A stretch of 64,000 nt of DNA from Anarhynchus alexandrinus. Taxonomy: Eukaryota > Chordata > Aves > Charadriiformes > Charadriidae. The notes beneath the pieces are model-generated. The model searched no databases. It was given only the letters and a program-made list of their open reading frames with translations, and was not told the origin of the DNA. The stretch lies in NCBI GenBank assembly GCA_008711295.1, contig VUYV01000014.1:8449897-8513896 (forward strand), written 5' to 3'. A program made the position numbers and the translations under genes. Below, piece by piece: positions 26,371 to 48,424 of this stretch (its first letter is position 1; each line of letters starts with the position of its first letter).

Positions 26371-26870
26371 CCTTTTCCTTACATTTTGTTTTCCTTCTTT
26401 CATTTCTTCACACTTGTTGTCTTGAGTTCTTTTCCTGCTAAGCACAAGACCAGAAGTGGCTTTTAAGAGGTATTACACTCTGATAATCAGGGATTATTTC
26501 ACAGCGTGCACGACCACTTCCGTCTCGGGTTCACTTACAGAATCACCCTATTTTCTAGCAGAGATTATTCCTCGTTACTGGCAATGGAAAGAGATGTCAG
26601 CAGAGTGATAAGTTCTAAAATGCAGGGCATGTATACAGACCCAGCACTGGTTTCACGTAAAGCTGTGAAAGCCCTGCTGGGGACCTATATCGCACGATTT
26701 TATGGCATTGGGATCACTCAGTGTGGTATAACTCGGTACTGGGACCTATAGATTTTAACTCTAACACGGCACAAAATCTTTTGGCTTTTCTTGGGGGTCA
26801 AACAAATTATATTACATGCATGCACTTGCCTTAAAGTGCCATGAAACTCAAATCATTTGAACACACTTAA

Positions 26871-27205
26871 GAATCACAGAATCACAGAATGGTCAGGGTT
26901 GGAAGGGACCTCTGGAGATCATCTAGTCCGATCCCCCTGCCAGAGCAGGGTCACCTACAGCAGTTGCACAGGATGGCGTCCAGGCGGGTTTTGAATGTCT
27001 CCAGAGTGGGAGACTCCACCACCCCTCTGGGCAGCCTGTGCCAGTGCTCTGCCACCCTCAAAGTAAAGTTCCTCCTCATGTTAAGATGGAACTTCCTATG
27101 TTTAAGTTTGTGCCCGTTCCCTTTTGTTCTATCACTGGGCACCACTGAAAAAAGACTGTTCCCATCCCCCTGGCACCCTGCCTTTAAGTATTTGTAAGAA
27201 ATTTG
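26871..27205 (-). mobile_element. CR1 LINE, 3' fragment
   Basis: The plus strand begins with two AATCACAG units and GGTTGGAAGGGACCTCTGG, the reverse complement of a CR1 3' end. It continues through sequence coding on the minus strand for [20 protein letters not shown]. It ends near 27205, where similarity to CR1 fades. It is 5'-truncated and diverged, with interruptions in the frame. Confidence 0.93.
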
Positions 27206-30200
27206 AAGCCAGTCCCAATACTTCTGTGTAATCTTTGCATGTAGTTCCCATCCCATCCTCTTTAAAACGATATATTAGAGAGGGAAAATATTCAAGAAAT
27301 GACAAGGATGATCCAAGGTACTGATCTAAGGGCCATCAAGCAAAGCAAAGAGGAGCAAGCTCCCAAGTAAGCAAAAGGCAGCAGTTCCTCATGGAACTCA
27401 GAGCAGTGAAACTACTTGATGAAGGACACGGTGGATGCAAGAGGCTCTGGAGGACACTTGGCGAGTGACTTGGAGGAGAAATACCTTTGGGGTTACTAAC
27501 TACAGAAACTACAAGAGGAGCTGGCAACTCCCTAATCTAAAAAGCTCGCCGCGCTCTCACTCTCGCCCTTGTGCACACGCATATTGCTTCTCATGGAAAC
27601 AGGATTTGGGGCTGGGCAAACCTTTGGTCTCTTCTGCTCTTAATTGAATTTTCACTGATGTAAGATTTGTATATCTACATTTTAAAGTATAATTATATTC
27701 CCTTGATCAGTGATAATTATCTCATTCTAAATTTCTTTTAATGAATTATATACGTCTGGTACTATTTTTTGTAAGAAAAAAAAAAAAGTACTGCTTCTTA
27801 TATGTTCAACAGCTTAATACAGTCAGGAGATCCAAACTCACCAGAGACTTTCTTTCTTAGATAAGTAAATCTTTGCCTGCTAAATTTTCAATTACAAATA
27901 TCTGATATAAAGTTTAATCACCAGAAATACTGTATTTCCCATCTCCAATTTATGAAATTATGGTATCTCAGCATATATTTATTTAATGTTCATTAAAAGG
28001 AACAAGTGGAAGAATATATACTGCTCTAATTATCCTTGGTGAGCACTCCAGGTTCGACAAGTATCCAGGAGCAGGGGAGAAAGCTCAGGGAAAGCTACTG
28101 AGGTAGGAGAATGTGCTTTGCACCAAGTAAAAAACTTCAACAAGGAATCAAAGTCAGGCAGGGCAGTATGAAAAATGTAAAATTGCCTTGTGTTGTTTTG
28201 TTTTGTTTTTTTTTGTAAAAAGCAAGCAGGTTCCCTCCTACAAAATAGAGCACCTAACGATGAACTGTGTCAAAAGACATAAACCTTTCTGTAAATCTCT
28301 ATTGAAGGTATCAGTAGTAGGTTATAATCGGGATCAGCTTCTTAACAAGAGGCCCAAACACCCTGAAGAGCTCTCCTTTCTCCATCATCCCTTTACAGTC
28401 CTCCTTTAAATGTGCTTCTCGCCCAGCATATCCTGCAATTATGCACTTCCTTTCTTCCCTCTGATTTTTCCTAGATGCTTATCTCCTAGATACTCCTTCC
28501 CAAAACTTTTCCACCCTTACACCAGCCCGATTGTTAGGACAACCTTCAGCAAGTTCATGCAAACCCTCATACTTGATCTTCCTTTCCTACAGTTCAAAAC
28601 TGAGTTCCCCACCAATCTGCCCACATTTTCTTAGCAGTGCTGGATCTAAATTAAATACATTTCTTACTCCCTCCCAAAGCAACCCTCCTCGTGGTGAGAC
28701 ACTGCCAACCTCCTGGGCAAGGGAGAAGACCACCACCCCCTGCTGCGTCCAGCTTGCTCCACCACCCAGGGGTATGGCTTTCCTTGTTTCTCTCCCTCCC
28801 CTTTCCTGTGTTATACTCCTCTGAAGAGGCAAAGGGAAAAAAACACAACTTCATTTTAGTACAAATTCCACTAGCTGGGCTGCAGTTGCGACCATCCTTT
28901 TAAAGGCTTATCGAAGACAATTTCTGTGGCAGCAGTTCCCCCTTCCCCAGGGGCTGGGGACCGCTGGGAGCTCACCGTTACCCGCTTCGCAGGTGCCAAC
29001 CAGGAAAGCACATCTAGCGGTGTCACACCGTACCTCCAGTTGTTCACCTGGATTTTTAAGTAACACCCACTGAGAGACACCCGATCCCTCTCCCAGTCAA
29101 ACCCCTGTAAAACCAGTGCCTTTCCTTCAGCTCAGAGCGCGGCAGGTTTTGATTTCAAACCGCTTTGAACAAGATGAAAAAGAACCCAGAACCTTTTTTA
29201 ACTGGATTCAAACTGTTAAGCACGTAGGCAGAACTGCCGCGTGCGTTTCTTTTCTTCCAGCAGCAGAAGCACCGCTGATGTGAGCTGCATCTTCAAAAGT
29301 CCCCCACGGACGCAGCCGCCCCCCGTGGCAGCGTGCTGTTTCCTTCCCGTTTCCATTCCTGCTGCTCTGGTTTTAATCAAAAGGCTCCCCTCCGTGAACT
29401 GGGTGCCGTTGCAGTAAGTCTGCCCGGCTGGCAGGGTAAAAGGACCCGGCGCTGAATTTGGCAGCTTTGTATTAGCCACCAGCAACAAAGAGCCAGGGAA
29501 ACGCCGCTGCGCACCTTGGTGCGACAAAGCATGGCGATGGGGAGGAGCAAGGAGGCAGCTTCTACCTAATTCCCATGGATTTCGACCTCAAATCTGCAAA
29601 CAAACTTAAGGCACAAAGGAGCCCGAGCGGTTCTAGTTTTCACACCTGTTACAGCTTTGAATTATCCCCCAAAGCCGCTCCTCGCTAGCAGACACGGCCG
29701 TGGCAGGAGGCACCGCCGCGCTTCTGAGTTACTTTGAGAGAAAAACACTAATTTTTGTAAAGCTGGGCTTGAAAGGGAAATGGGGAATCTGTTTTTTCTA
29801 ATGGCTATAAAAAGGGCAGGAAACCACCCTGCTGGTCCAACATGTGAGAGTGTGACCATCACGTTCCCTGGGAGGGGGGGGAAGTCTATTTTTCCTGCTC
29901 TTTTCAAAAAAATGGGAACAGAATTAGGCAGTTACCAGGAGTAAGTGTTAGTAGAACCCAGACAAGAAGTAGTGAAGTCCAAGGACATCTCCTGCCTCTC
30001 CTAGCCATCTTTGACTCACAAATTGTTCCCTATTATATTACCCAGGCAACTGAATGTATTTTCCAGCTCTTCGTGTTAGGCCAGTAAGCCATTTCTTAGG
30101 TGACATCACGATACTGACTTCCAGGCTCATTCCCACCCTTTGCACAGCTCCAGCTCCTGCTCCTCCTTGCACACCCCCAGGAACCTCCCCACTTGCCTGG

Positions 30201-31330
30201 GCTTCTCCCCCGAGTGACTCCGCAGCCCGTCCTCCCCATGCAGCATCACGCGGCCACAGCCCTCCTCATCACTCCTTCCCTTTCATCTCACTTCTCCCAG
30301 GTGACCTTCATGACATCGGTCCTGTCCTGGGCCAGACTCTTCACTCAACCTAGCACAGTGCAGGGACGTAACAAATATAAAGCCATTACATTGAATGTCT
30401 GAGGCCACTTATTTTGGTACCTCAGGAGGACATTTCACTCAGAGGCTCAACAGCAGCCGGTGACACACAGGGGAACGGTTAGAGTTCAGCAGGCTTTGGG
30501 GAAATTAGGTTACCTATGCAGGCTCCTAAATATAGGGTTAGGCACTTATGAAAATCTTGACTTCCTCAAGACATCAAACTACTCCCAAAAACCCACAAAC
30601 AAACCCCTCTATTTGACCATTACAACGTTACTTCTGCGTTCCTAGGGTGTGATATTTTTCACAAATAGGACTTTCTCCAGTACATTTCTCCCTCCAAATT
30701 CAGAAGCGGCTGTACACACCAAAGGCCGATTCTCTCAGTCGGACAGCAGCGCGTGTGCCCCACCAGCACCCAGCGCCGCAGAGACGCGGGGCACCGAGGT
30801 GCTGCTGAAGCCAAGGTACGGAGCTCCTCCCCAGCTTGCTCCTGCAGACTATATTAATTTTTAAAAGAGCCAAATTGATTTCTCATTTCATTCTCTCTAG
30901 CAGTAATGAACAAAACAGCTACATGGCAGAAATGCTCTCCTCCACAGCCTACTACAGTATGTTAAAAAGCCATTAATTGCCATGTTTCCTGTCTTTAGTG
31001 AAAAGGTTACTGCCACTACTGAACTCCGGCAATTGCCCAGCAGCTGGAAGGCAGGGAGCGGGGCAGCTTCTCTTCGGTGCTCTCAGAGCACAGATCCACA
31101 GAAGAAGATGATCCAGGATGGGATCTAAAATCAAAATTATGGTTCAAATGGTTTAACATCTTTGTCTCTTCTTTCTTATTTTAACAGTCCTGACAGAGCA
31201 TGAGCCCATTGCCTGCTTTGGCAACACAGGAGGTCACTTCATGAAGGCGTTTAGACTAAGAACAGTGATCAACCATCTCTAAAGCACACAGACTCTTCCA
31301 CAGACACCAACACTACCTAAAAGGTCACTG

Positions 31331-31422
31331 TGTGCTTACTTAACCAGCATCCATACCTTCATAAATCACAACAGAGTGTGCTTACTTAACCAGCATCCAT
31401 ACCTTCATAAATCACATCAGAG
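31331..31422 (+). repeat. 46-bp tandem duplication
   Basis: Two head-to-tail 46-bp units (31331-31376 and 31377-31422), each starting TGTGCTTACTTAACCAGC, differ at one position (ACAACAG versus ACATCAG). It lies in intron 3 and shows no link to a transposon. Confidence 0.95.
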
Positions 31423-34400
31423 GGTTTCTGAAGGCCATCCATCCCCAGCAAAACCTCCATGTGGGGGTGTGCAAGCAGCACTGCCACACACTTCCATGTA
31501 GTGCTAGACCAGAAGAGCCCCCTTCAGCCCTTCTCCTGTATTTTCCTCTGGTCCACACAGCATTTTCCTTTAGTGCCATGTATTTGCCTCAGCATACGGT
31601 CATGCTTATGTCTCCTCAGGGTCGTGGGGCTCTTTGAAATTGGGGCTGGAAGTTCACTGAAATATTAAACACCACAAACCAATGTGCTGTGCTCCAAGTA
31701 ACTTGCTGTGTGTCTTAGAAAATATTTCAAGGACATTTGAAAAGCCAGAGCACTCACAAAAATGTTGCAGAAAGAAGCCACCATGAGGTAGGATACAAGG
31801 TTTGGCACACTAGAATTGGGAGTGGGGCAAGTTTTCTTTGAACCGTTAAGACCAGTAAACCCATTTACTTAAATCTTTTTAACACATATTTAGGACACAT
31901 TGAAATTAATTAACTAGTATATCTGTTTAGCAAGGTGGGCAACGAAGGAAATATCCCAATAGAGTAACCCAGTTTTCTTTATGCCTTCACCAGACTTCCA
32001 CTAAGACGACCTGTGAGCAGTTCCCAGCTAACATTCACTGACCATAAGAGAGGAACTGGGGCGGGTGTGTGGCTCTCACCTGGCAGCCCCTGCGTTCAAG
32101 GAGGTGTAGCTCCTTCCTAACGCAGATCCCAAACACACAAAACTGCAAACTGCTCCGCCCAAGGAAGACGACTTTGTTCCTCCGATGACGAACAGAAAGA
32201 TGAGTTTTTCTCTCATGCCAACAGCCCAACCTCGCCAAAGGAAAGGCTCCTGCTGCTTTACAATTTGGATGGTCGCTTGGAAGCAGTCAATCCTTTGGCT
32301 GGTGGGCGAGCAGCCTGGAGAAGCCTGCACTCCAGCTAACGATGTTATAGCTGTCTAGTAGGGCAATTTTAGTCTTAAGGGCTGTCAAAGCAGCACCTGA
32401 ACGCAAACCTTGTTCACAATGAAAAATATTAGCACTTACAGAGTTCTTAATATCTATGCAAAGCAAACTATAAATAATTCATTTACTCCGCACGCATCTG
32501 CATCATTTGAAATGCATCAACGCTTTTATCAATACAGTGCAATGGATTTACACTGCACAGAATAGACTTGGGGGCATTTGGGCTATCCAAGTATTGTTGA
32601 TCTGAGCATTATTACTACAGGTAAACTAAAATAAATTACCTCAGTTACTACACAATGATTTTTTTCTGCATGGTAAATAAAACTTATTAGTTCTAGGTCA
32701 TTAAATTCAATATTAGACTTTAAAAGAGCCTGGAGATTCTACAATGTTATTAGTAAAACATGCAACAAAACATATGTGCTTCCGTATTAAAGATAAAAGA
32801 ATTACTCTATTATATTTAGGTATTAGTTATTAGTGCATTTTTCAGAAGGGCTTTTGAGATAAAAGCCTAGTTGTCATTCTCAGACGCGAGCTAGGCACGC
32901 CGTGGTTCTGGCTCTCACTGAGTGGCAGGTTTCCAAATAACTGAGACATTTCTGAAAACGCCATTCAGAGCCTTTTGCTAATTTACCCACTATTCCTCTT
33001 CGGACAAGAATAAATACTGTTTTGCCAGTGTTGTAGGTGAAGTTTGTGGGCAGGGACCTCGGAAAGCAGGGCTTGATTTTCAGATTTTTATTAAGTCAAC
33101 TTCCTATGACCCCGAACGCGTCCTTCGGTGTCCTGTGCCTCAGTGCTCCTCGCTGCTTGAATATATGGTGATCTTCATTTCACCCTTTATTCTCTCATTT
33201 GGCTACAACCTCTCTGCAAGGACTGTCTCGCCGTGTCTGGCCAGTGTCGAGTACAAAGAAGACGTACTCCTAGTTGGAGCCTCCAGTCACTAACATACAG
33301 CCAAAAATCCTGGCAACAGCCACCGCTACATCCACTCTGTCTTGCAAGATGCCAACAACAGGGCTGGAAAAACATCCTCCAAGAAGTAAGCAATGATGGC
33401 ATGTTGCATCCAATCAATTGCCATAACCACGGGCAGTATATCATAGGCTGCTCTTATGTCTACTACAACACCAGCAAAGTATTTTCCGTGTGGGCAAAAT
33501 GTCTTTTTTAGAGATGATTCAGTCTCTACTGCTAACTTTTCATTGGGCATGATGCTGCCTCCCCATGAAAAGAGGAGTGCTCCTGAGCTGCTGGGGGTCA
33601 GATTCACAGCTGAGAGGAACCACTGCAGCTCCACAGGGCCACAAAGACAGCACTCACAACCCAACCGGCTTCTCAGGCCAGGTCCAGGCAATGGCCACGA
33701 ACTATTGTTTTCAGGACAAATCAGTCAGCTGAGCTGCTCTTCAGCACGAAATGCAGGTACCCTTCTTTATCCTGTATTTTGTCCACCATTACAGGAACAC
33801 TGGCATCCCAGAGAGCTTTTCAGAAACCTGCGCTAAAATCCTGTGTGGGAAGAATTACAGGAAAAGCCTAGTAATTGTGAAGCCTAATTACAAAGTAATG
33901 TGGAGCTTGAGAGCAGAACTGCTAAGCAGTTAGAGGCTAGACTAACGAGTGGGCCATCTGTCATCCATGAGAGGGCTAACGAAAGGCCGGCACGGGACAC
34001 CCTTGACAATGTATTGAGGAAGATATGCAAACGAGGAAATGCCCAAATACAACATTTAAGATACACAGTAGGAAATGAGCTGCTAATTGGAGCTCATATG
34101 CATGCTTAGCATATGGACAACATAATTATAGTTGTACAGTAAAAGGAAGTTCACAATAGAGGATGGTAATAGAACGGCGCGGGGCGCGATGCACCAAGCG
34201 ATGAGCAGAAGAGCGCAGGAGGAGGCACGGGATGGATGGGGCTGGAACAGAGACACAATTTGGATTCTTTGCACTTGGATTCAAGGGTAAGGGGATGCCA
34301 TTTGATCACCAGCACAATCTCAAATTTCCTGTATGACATTGCTATATACCTACTATACCATACCATATATACTATGCTATACGACTATATACTAGGTTGT

Positions 34401-35039
34401 CCTGAAGAGTGAAACCTTCACAAAAAATCCAGCTTACTTGTGCTACAGAGCAAATGGAAGCAACAGCAGCCCCTGGAAGTGGAACTAGAAACAAACTCTG
34501 GAGCAGTCAGGTCTGGTCTATGAATGCAGTGCTCCCCTCTAGAGTGCTCTTAACGAGCCAACACCGATAGCTGGGGCAGTAGAAGACACTGAAAGCAACA
34601 GATAATTAAACGAAATATTCTTTCCTCTCCCTAAACCACTGGATAAAAATACAAAATGGAATTTGAAATTACAGGTGGCATTGCAGAAATTCCAAGAGGT
34701 TCACAGTTCCATCTTTGGCACATCTCTCACTTAAGTAAAATTAATTGCAATTCCAATAAAAAGATTCAAACATATCCACAAATCAGCCACAAGTTGTGGT
34801 TGCAAGCTTGGAGGAAACCTGTAATCTTTGCACTGGAAGTGTAGTTATGTCAGCTTTGAGACTGGTTCTCCCCTCCCCCCCGTAGCTCCTTTGAAATCAA
34901 TGGAACGACAGCGATATTGACCGTAAATACATTATTTTTCCACTTGCCCACTGCAAATCAAGAAAATGCTTAAACATCAGCTCATCCCATCAATTTCAGT
35001 GAGCTTTCAGCATATTTTTAAGTGCCATCCTGAATAGAA

Positions 35040-35080
35040 ATTTTTTTCTTTTTTTTTCTTTTTTTTTAAATTTTTATTTT
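35040..35080 (+). repeat. T-rich low-complexity tract
   Basis: A run of T broken by single Cs and short A runs, in intron 3. On the gene strand it is an A-rich tract; no adjoining retrotransposon body was recognised. Confidence 0.9.
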
Positions 35081-37349
35081 AACACTTGCTCCATTCAAGT
35101 TAAAGGAAAGACCGTACTCCTTCAGAGGGTATGAATCAGCCCTTCCCTTACAGGAAAGAACACAGATATTTTAGTGACTGAACTATTTTGGAAGCAAATC
35201 CCTCAGATGATTCAAATACTCTTAAACTTGCAACATGCTTTATCCCAGGCAAGGCTACCAAATGCCCATCTTCTGCAATAATGGAGAGGGAAAGGAAGGA
35301 AACAGCTTTGAAGAGCCAAGAGGACTGAATTTTGCAGATCTCTGAATGACTGTGATATTCTGCTCTATAATTAACAGGAGAAGAAGGGGAAGAAGGATAG
35401 ACAACAGCTACCTGGATTTTAACTAGGTTGTTGGGTAGATTCCCCACAAAACATCAACTCATTTTGTGAGCTGACATGCCATTTTAAACATACAATTTTT
35501 AAATATGCAATTTTTCTACTAAGGCATTCCAGCACTCTTGTAACACGAAGTTTTATTAGTTTGGCTTTGGCATTTTCACAGTCTTTCATTTGCGTTTTAA
35601 AAACTGAGAATAAGAGACCAATAGGAATGTGTGCTTGTGAATCGGGCTACTGGTCTTTCATCTTGCTTATCAGGGACCTTAATCAAGATTTCCCCACTTA
35701 GCCAGCTAGAGAGAGCTGTGAAAAGCAACTGTAATGCAGAAAAGTAATTAAAGTTGTAAAATCGCTTTGGGTCCTTGGATGAATGACATTGCAGATTAGA
35801 GTCTTGCCCTGAAATGTGAAGTCACCCTTGGGTAAATCTACAGAGTATCTATTGGCTTCATAAAAATTCTCTAGACATATTAAAACCAGTATCAGTGGTA
35901 TTAGTAGCACAGCAACAGAACAAGTCCTTCTAAAATATCTATACTAGTTTTCACAATGCTATTTTGTGCTTTGCTCTTTACAGAAACAGTATTTTAGTAA
36001 TTTCAGATCAGTCAAGACGGATGTTAAGTTGTGCTGCAGTCAGTGAGAGTACACAGGAGTAGGGAGATGGAGTTTAAAACACGTCAAGATTGGAATCTTA
36101 ATAAAAGTGAATATGGCATCAGTATGTGATCATAATTGGAAAAGCATGGGAAATATTGGGTTTTCACAGAAGACTGCAGTTTTGTAGAAAATGCACCTTA
36201 CAACCATGTAAAGCTATACTCATCGGGGGGGATATTATACCTACCTCTATGGCAATACCTCATTCTCTGTTCCTGCAAAAGTTTATTTCATTCATCATCA
36301 TTCCCTCGTACTCTAGCAAATAAAGAAAATAGCAGTAAAGGTCTCAATAAAACACTTCTTTCTTCCTTAGGGCCTTTAGGGATCTCAGTACTAAAAAAAA
36401 GGACGCTAGACAAATAATTCTGAACTGCAATGCAGTTAATAGTGCCATTATCACTATTGCTAGAGAGCGGTTATGCGGAGCACCATTGCCCCGGAGTGTG
36501 CAACCTGAAAAAGAGCTCCTACCCCTCACAGGTGTGTTTGTGAAGGTGCGTATCATCTGCCATTGCTCTCCCCTGCAGCTGAACTGGTGGGAGAAGTCGG
36601 AGACAGCTGTGCTCAGGGCTGCTGGGGAACGTGTGTAATCCAGCACTACCCTTTAACACTCTCTCTTTTCATTACAGGTATTAAAATTGTTCCCAATGGG
36701 CATAACAGACAAGGAAAGCCAAACACGAGGAAGGATTCGATCCAGTTCCCCATTAAATTCAAAAGCAAAACTAATAACTTCAGTGATAATAGGAATTGTA
36801 CTGGAACCTACATGAGCTGCATACAACAAATCATTTTATTCTCGCCAAAGCTTGTTCAGACTGCAGCAATTTCCAGCGAGAGCTGGAATCTACATCCCCC
36901 AAAACAGCTCTACTCCAGCAAATGCTATGTGCATTAATTCAAGCATTATTTGGTTTTCCCCTGACTAGAAAACATAAGGCAGCAGAGGATAAAAAGAGCA
37001 CATGGCTTGTGTGCAAGCACCAGCCCAGCTGCTGCTGGACCACTGTTTGCCTGTTGCTTAGCAATGCTTCACCTCTCTGCCGGAAAAAAATGTTTCGATG
37101 GGGGAATATAAACCTCAAGTTTTGTTTACGGTAAAATAATGACTGTGATAGTGCTCTAACCACTTCTTCCAACCATGTGCTACATCACCTACTGAATGCT
37201 GGAAGCTCTTTGGGACAAAGGCTGTAGTTTTCAACGTCCAGCTATGAGCCCACTAGAGAGCCTTAAATAAGAAATTATAATAACAGAGCAGTGGTGTTTG
37301 CATATTTATCAGGATGAAAGCTGGAATAGGAATTTGAGCATTGAATTTT

Positions 37350-37464
37350 TGGGCATGGTTCTGGGCAACCAGCTCTAGCTGTCCTTGCTTGAGCAGGGAG
37401 TTGGACAAGATGATCTGCTGAGGTCCCTTCCAACCTCAACCCCACCTTGATTCTGTAATTTCAG
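37350..37464 (+). mobile_element. CR1 LINE, 3' tail fragment
   Basis: The plus-strand sequence from about TTCTGGGCAACCAGC through GAGGTCCCTTCCAACCTCA to TTGATTCTGTAATTTCAG matches the CR1 3' untranslated region and a decayed tail. It lies about 105 bp beyond the donor of DPP6 exon 3, antisense to the gene. It is a diverged, older copy. Confidence 0.85.
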
Positions 37465-37569
37465 GAGCAAAATAAAGAACCGGAGGAATAAAGAAGGAAA
37501 TGAAAAAGAGATGCCCGGAGAGCGAGGAAGTGAAACAAAGACACTGCAACACGTCCGTGCCTCACCCAC

Positions 37570-37668
37570 CGGTTATCCATTTAGCCTCTGGGTCATGAAT
37601 TTTGAAATCATCACTGAAGAGATCTTCCACTGTTATCTTCTTCTTCTGAGACAAGCTGTTATCTTCAA
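37570..37668 (-). CDS. DPP6: DPP6 exon 3: start of the ectodomain
   Basis: This 99-bp exon follows the transmembrane exon in the transcript and encodes the membrane-proximal ectodomain leading into the beta-propeller. Seen directly: the split codon G|TT gives Val, followed by [20 protein letters not shown] and then [12 protein letters not shown], ending with the first base of a split codon. The acceptor is TTTACAG and the donor ACCG|GTGGGT. Entry and exit phases are both 1 and the length is a multiple of three, so skipping this exon would keep the frame. The peptide differs from mammalian DPP6, as I remember it, by a few conservative changes only (Val for Ala at the start, Ile for Val, Asp for Glu, Thr for Ser). 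The basic QKKK stretch sits just outside the membrane. Confidence 0.96.
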
Positions 37669-46116
<8,448 letters not shown>

Positions 46117-47746
46117 CTAGAAACATCAAAGGAAAGGGGATATTTAGAAAAGGCACTTAGACAAGGAAACAAACAGCAGAATCCAGACAACCACCTATTT
46201 CCACAGGACCACACCATGCACCCTGCGACCATGGTGGGTGAAGCCCGTAAGCCAAATACCATTCATGCCGTTATAATACATTGTGGTATTAATTGAATCC
46301 ATCCCAAGTCATACTATACAATGAATAAATGCAGTGCACCCCCAGGATGCTCAGTCATGAAACCCACACTCTCCATCACCTCCTTGCACATGGGCACCAG
46401 CAGCCCACAGCACCGCTCACCCAAACGCACTTATCAAAAGTCAATTTCCTACCAAACCTCATTAAGTCTGAGAATAAAGAGCTTTACAGTAACTTTCAAA
46501 AGACTTTTATAATAAGACACCAGAGAGGAATACAGGAAGACAAATAATTCACAGGGGCATGTACGGAGATAAAAATCAATAAGGATATCCCCATGGTGAA
46601 CTTTTCTGCCTTCCCAGAAAACATCAAATCTCCTCAGGCCACCTGGCACGCATTCCTAGGTTGGTAGGTCTAAGGACATGAAGACAGGCTTCATGTCTAG
46701 CATACACATTATATTTAATCATGTCCTTAAAACTTTAGATTAAAAGCTCCATCACTATTCACTGATTAGCTTTGACTTCACTGGGTTGTACCATATGTTC
46801 TGTCTGTGATGTGTACAGCACTGCTGCTCTCCAGACTGAGGTTTCTATGAAGTGCTGTGCTCGCATTCACAAGATCTTAAATATTTATTACACTTTATCC
46901 CTTTAATGCTTCTTGCTGGATTCCCCTTAGCACTGTGCATTAAATGTGATTTCATGCACGCAATGAAGGATCCCCAGGAACTGTATGAAATATCAGTGCA
47001 CTCCACTTTCCTGGAAGGCTGCGTTCACTCAAGGGATCTGGCCCCACAGCCAGAACAACTCTGGATGCTCCTCCGCCTTCTTGACCTCACCAATTTAGAA
47101 TTTTTGCCCCATTTCCTTTATTATGATGGATGGTGGGTCTAAGACAAACATGCCGGTACTTCTTTAAAAGATTCTTCTTTTTTTCTTTTTTTTTTTTCAG
47201 GAAAATAAAATGCTTTATAATAGACTAAGTTCTTCTGTAATTCGGAAGTCATTCAGAGAGTTCATTTCACTTACTGTAACTTTTTCTTATACACAGCAAC
47301 ATGGCCTGAACAGGCACATCACGCAGACCTCACGGTTTTGATTTCAGAAAACGCTGAAAAATATTTTTCAACTTTTTCCATATCAAGAATCTACTTCACA
47401 GAAAACGAGAATGTCGAGACTCTCTTCCTGTATGTTTGGGGATTACAAAGGCAATGGAAAGCCATCTTTGAGGCAGTAAACATCTGAGGTAGCATCTGTA
47501 TTTCATTATTTATTCTAGTTCTGGAAAAGACACGATGGTTCTCTTCCTTCTGGCAAAGAGGGGTAGACGTTAGCACCCCCTCCCCTCCTTGCCTTTCCCT
47601 CATTGGCACTTGGCTTTCTATTTGAAATAAAAATTAATTAGAAGGAACAAATTTATAGTTTAGTATTCTTACTGGAGAAAAATTGGAAAAGTAGGTCAGG
47701 AGCCTTGAGAAATGCAATTTTGCCAACAAGGAAACAGAAAGAATAT

Positions 47747-47947
47747 AAATACTTGCATTTTTATAGCATCTTCACCCTAAGCAGGAATACAAATGTTAAT
47801 TAATTTGGTCTTCTAACACCTTTTTTAGGAAACTGTTACACTCTCCATTTTTCAGGTGATGCAAATAGGCTCAAAAGAGAGACTGTGACTTTCCCAGGGT
47901 CACATACAAGTCGAAAAATAAAGCCAGGAAAAAAATCCAGGTCTTGT
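47747..47947 (+). mobile_element. MIR-like ancient SINE
   Basis: The plus strand shows the order typical of a MIR-type CORE-SINE: TTTTTATAGCATCTTCA, then TCCATTTTTCAGGTGATGCA (counterpart of the TTTTACAGATGAGGAAAC block), GACTTTCCCAGGGTCACA (counterpart of the CCAAGGTCACACAG block), and GCCAGGAAAAAAATCCAGG (counterpart of the AGCCAGGATTTGAACCCAGG block). Divergence is high, as expected for a family that stopped moving before birds diverged. Confidence 0.6.
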
Positions 47948-48424
47948 TAGCAAGTGGCAGGAATATTCTTCCTTTCCCAGCAGGGCACAGTGGGACCTAG
48001 GGGGATGACAGGAGAACTGGGGAGAAGCAGCGGAGAAACCACAGTGCTTCTACCCAGCCAAGCCTTAAAGTATCCGAAGGACAGAGGTAAGCTGCAGGCT
48101 GCACCACAGGACTGATGGCAGCAGTCGCATTCCTGAAAATAACTGAACAACCCTCTTCCCCCCAAAATGGTCAGCAGTTTTAAAACTGAAAAAATAGTTC
48201 ACAGACTTGAGTTAGATCTACAACCCCAGATGTAGTTCAAAGGCTTAATAAAACCTTGCATTAAGGGAGGTTTCCCCATCCGTAGGTCCCAGTGGGATAG
48301 AAATCCACACGCGTGCTTAAGCTTTCATGATATCAATACTTCTACTGAATCCATTATAATATCACAATGCCATTAAATATTCAGTCATCCAATCAATATT
48401 TGAGCAAAACCACTACAAAAAAAT

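Larger units (their letters stand above)
11163..37569 (-). other. DPP6: DPP6 intron 3
   Basis: A complete intron of about 26.4 kb and the main repeat reservoir of the window. It holds an ATTT microsatellite, an ancient CR1 (13049-13360), four younger CR1 pieces (15578-16169, 19501-20160, 26075-26370, 26871-27205), a CR1 tail (37350-37464) and an ERVL-type solo LTR (24249-24888). It also has CpG-richer patches near 14930-15260, 17195-17330, 18245-18485 and 29200-29720, the 46-bp tandem duplication at 31331-31422, and a T-rich tract at 35040-35080. Between these lie stretches of unique sequence in which I see no exons. The donor is GTGGGT and the acceptor CTTGCAG. Confidence 0.88.

Noticed and set aside
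33326..33691. A 121-codon minus-strand frame.
   Set aside because: No family resemblance and no splice or promoter context. It is in the gene's orientation but cannot be placed in the DPP6 protein.
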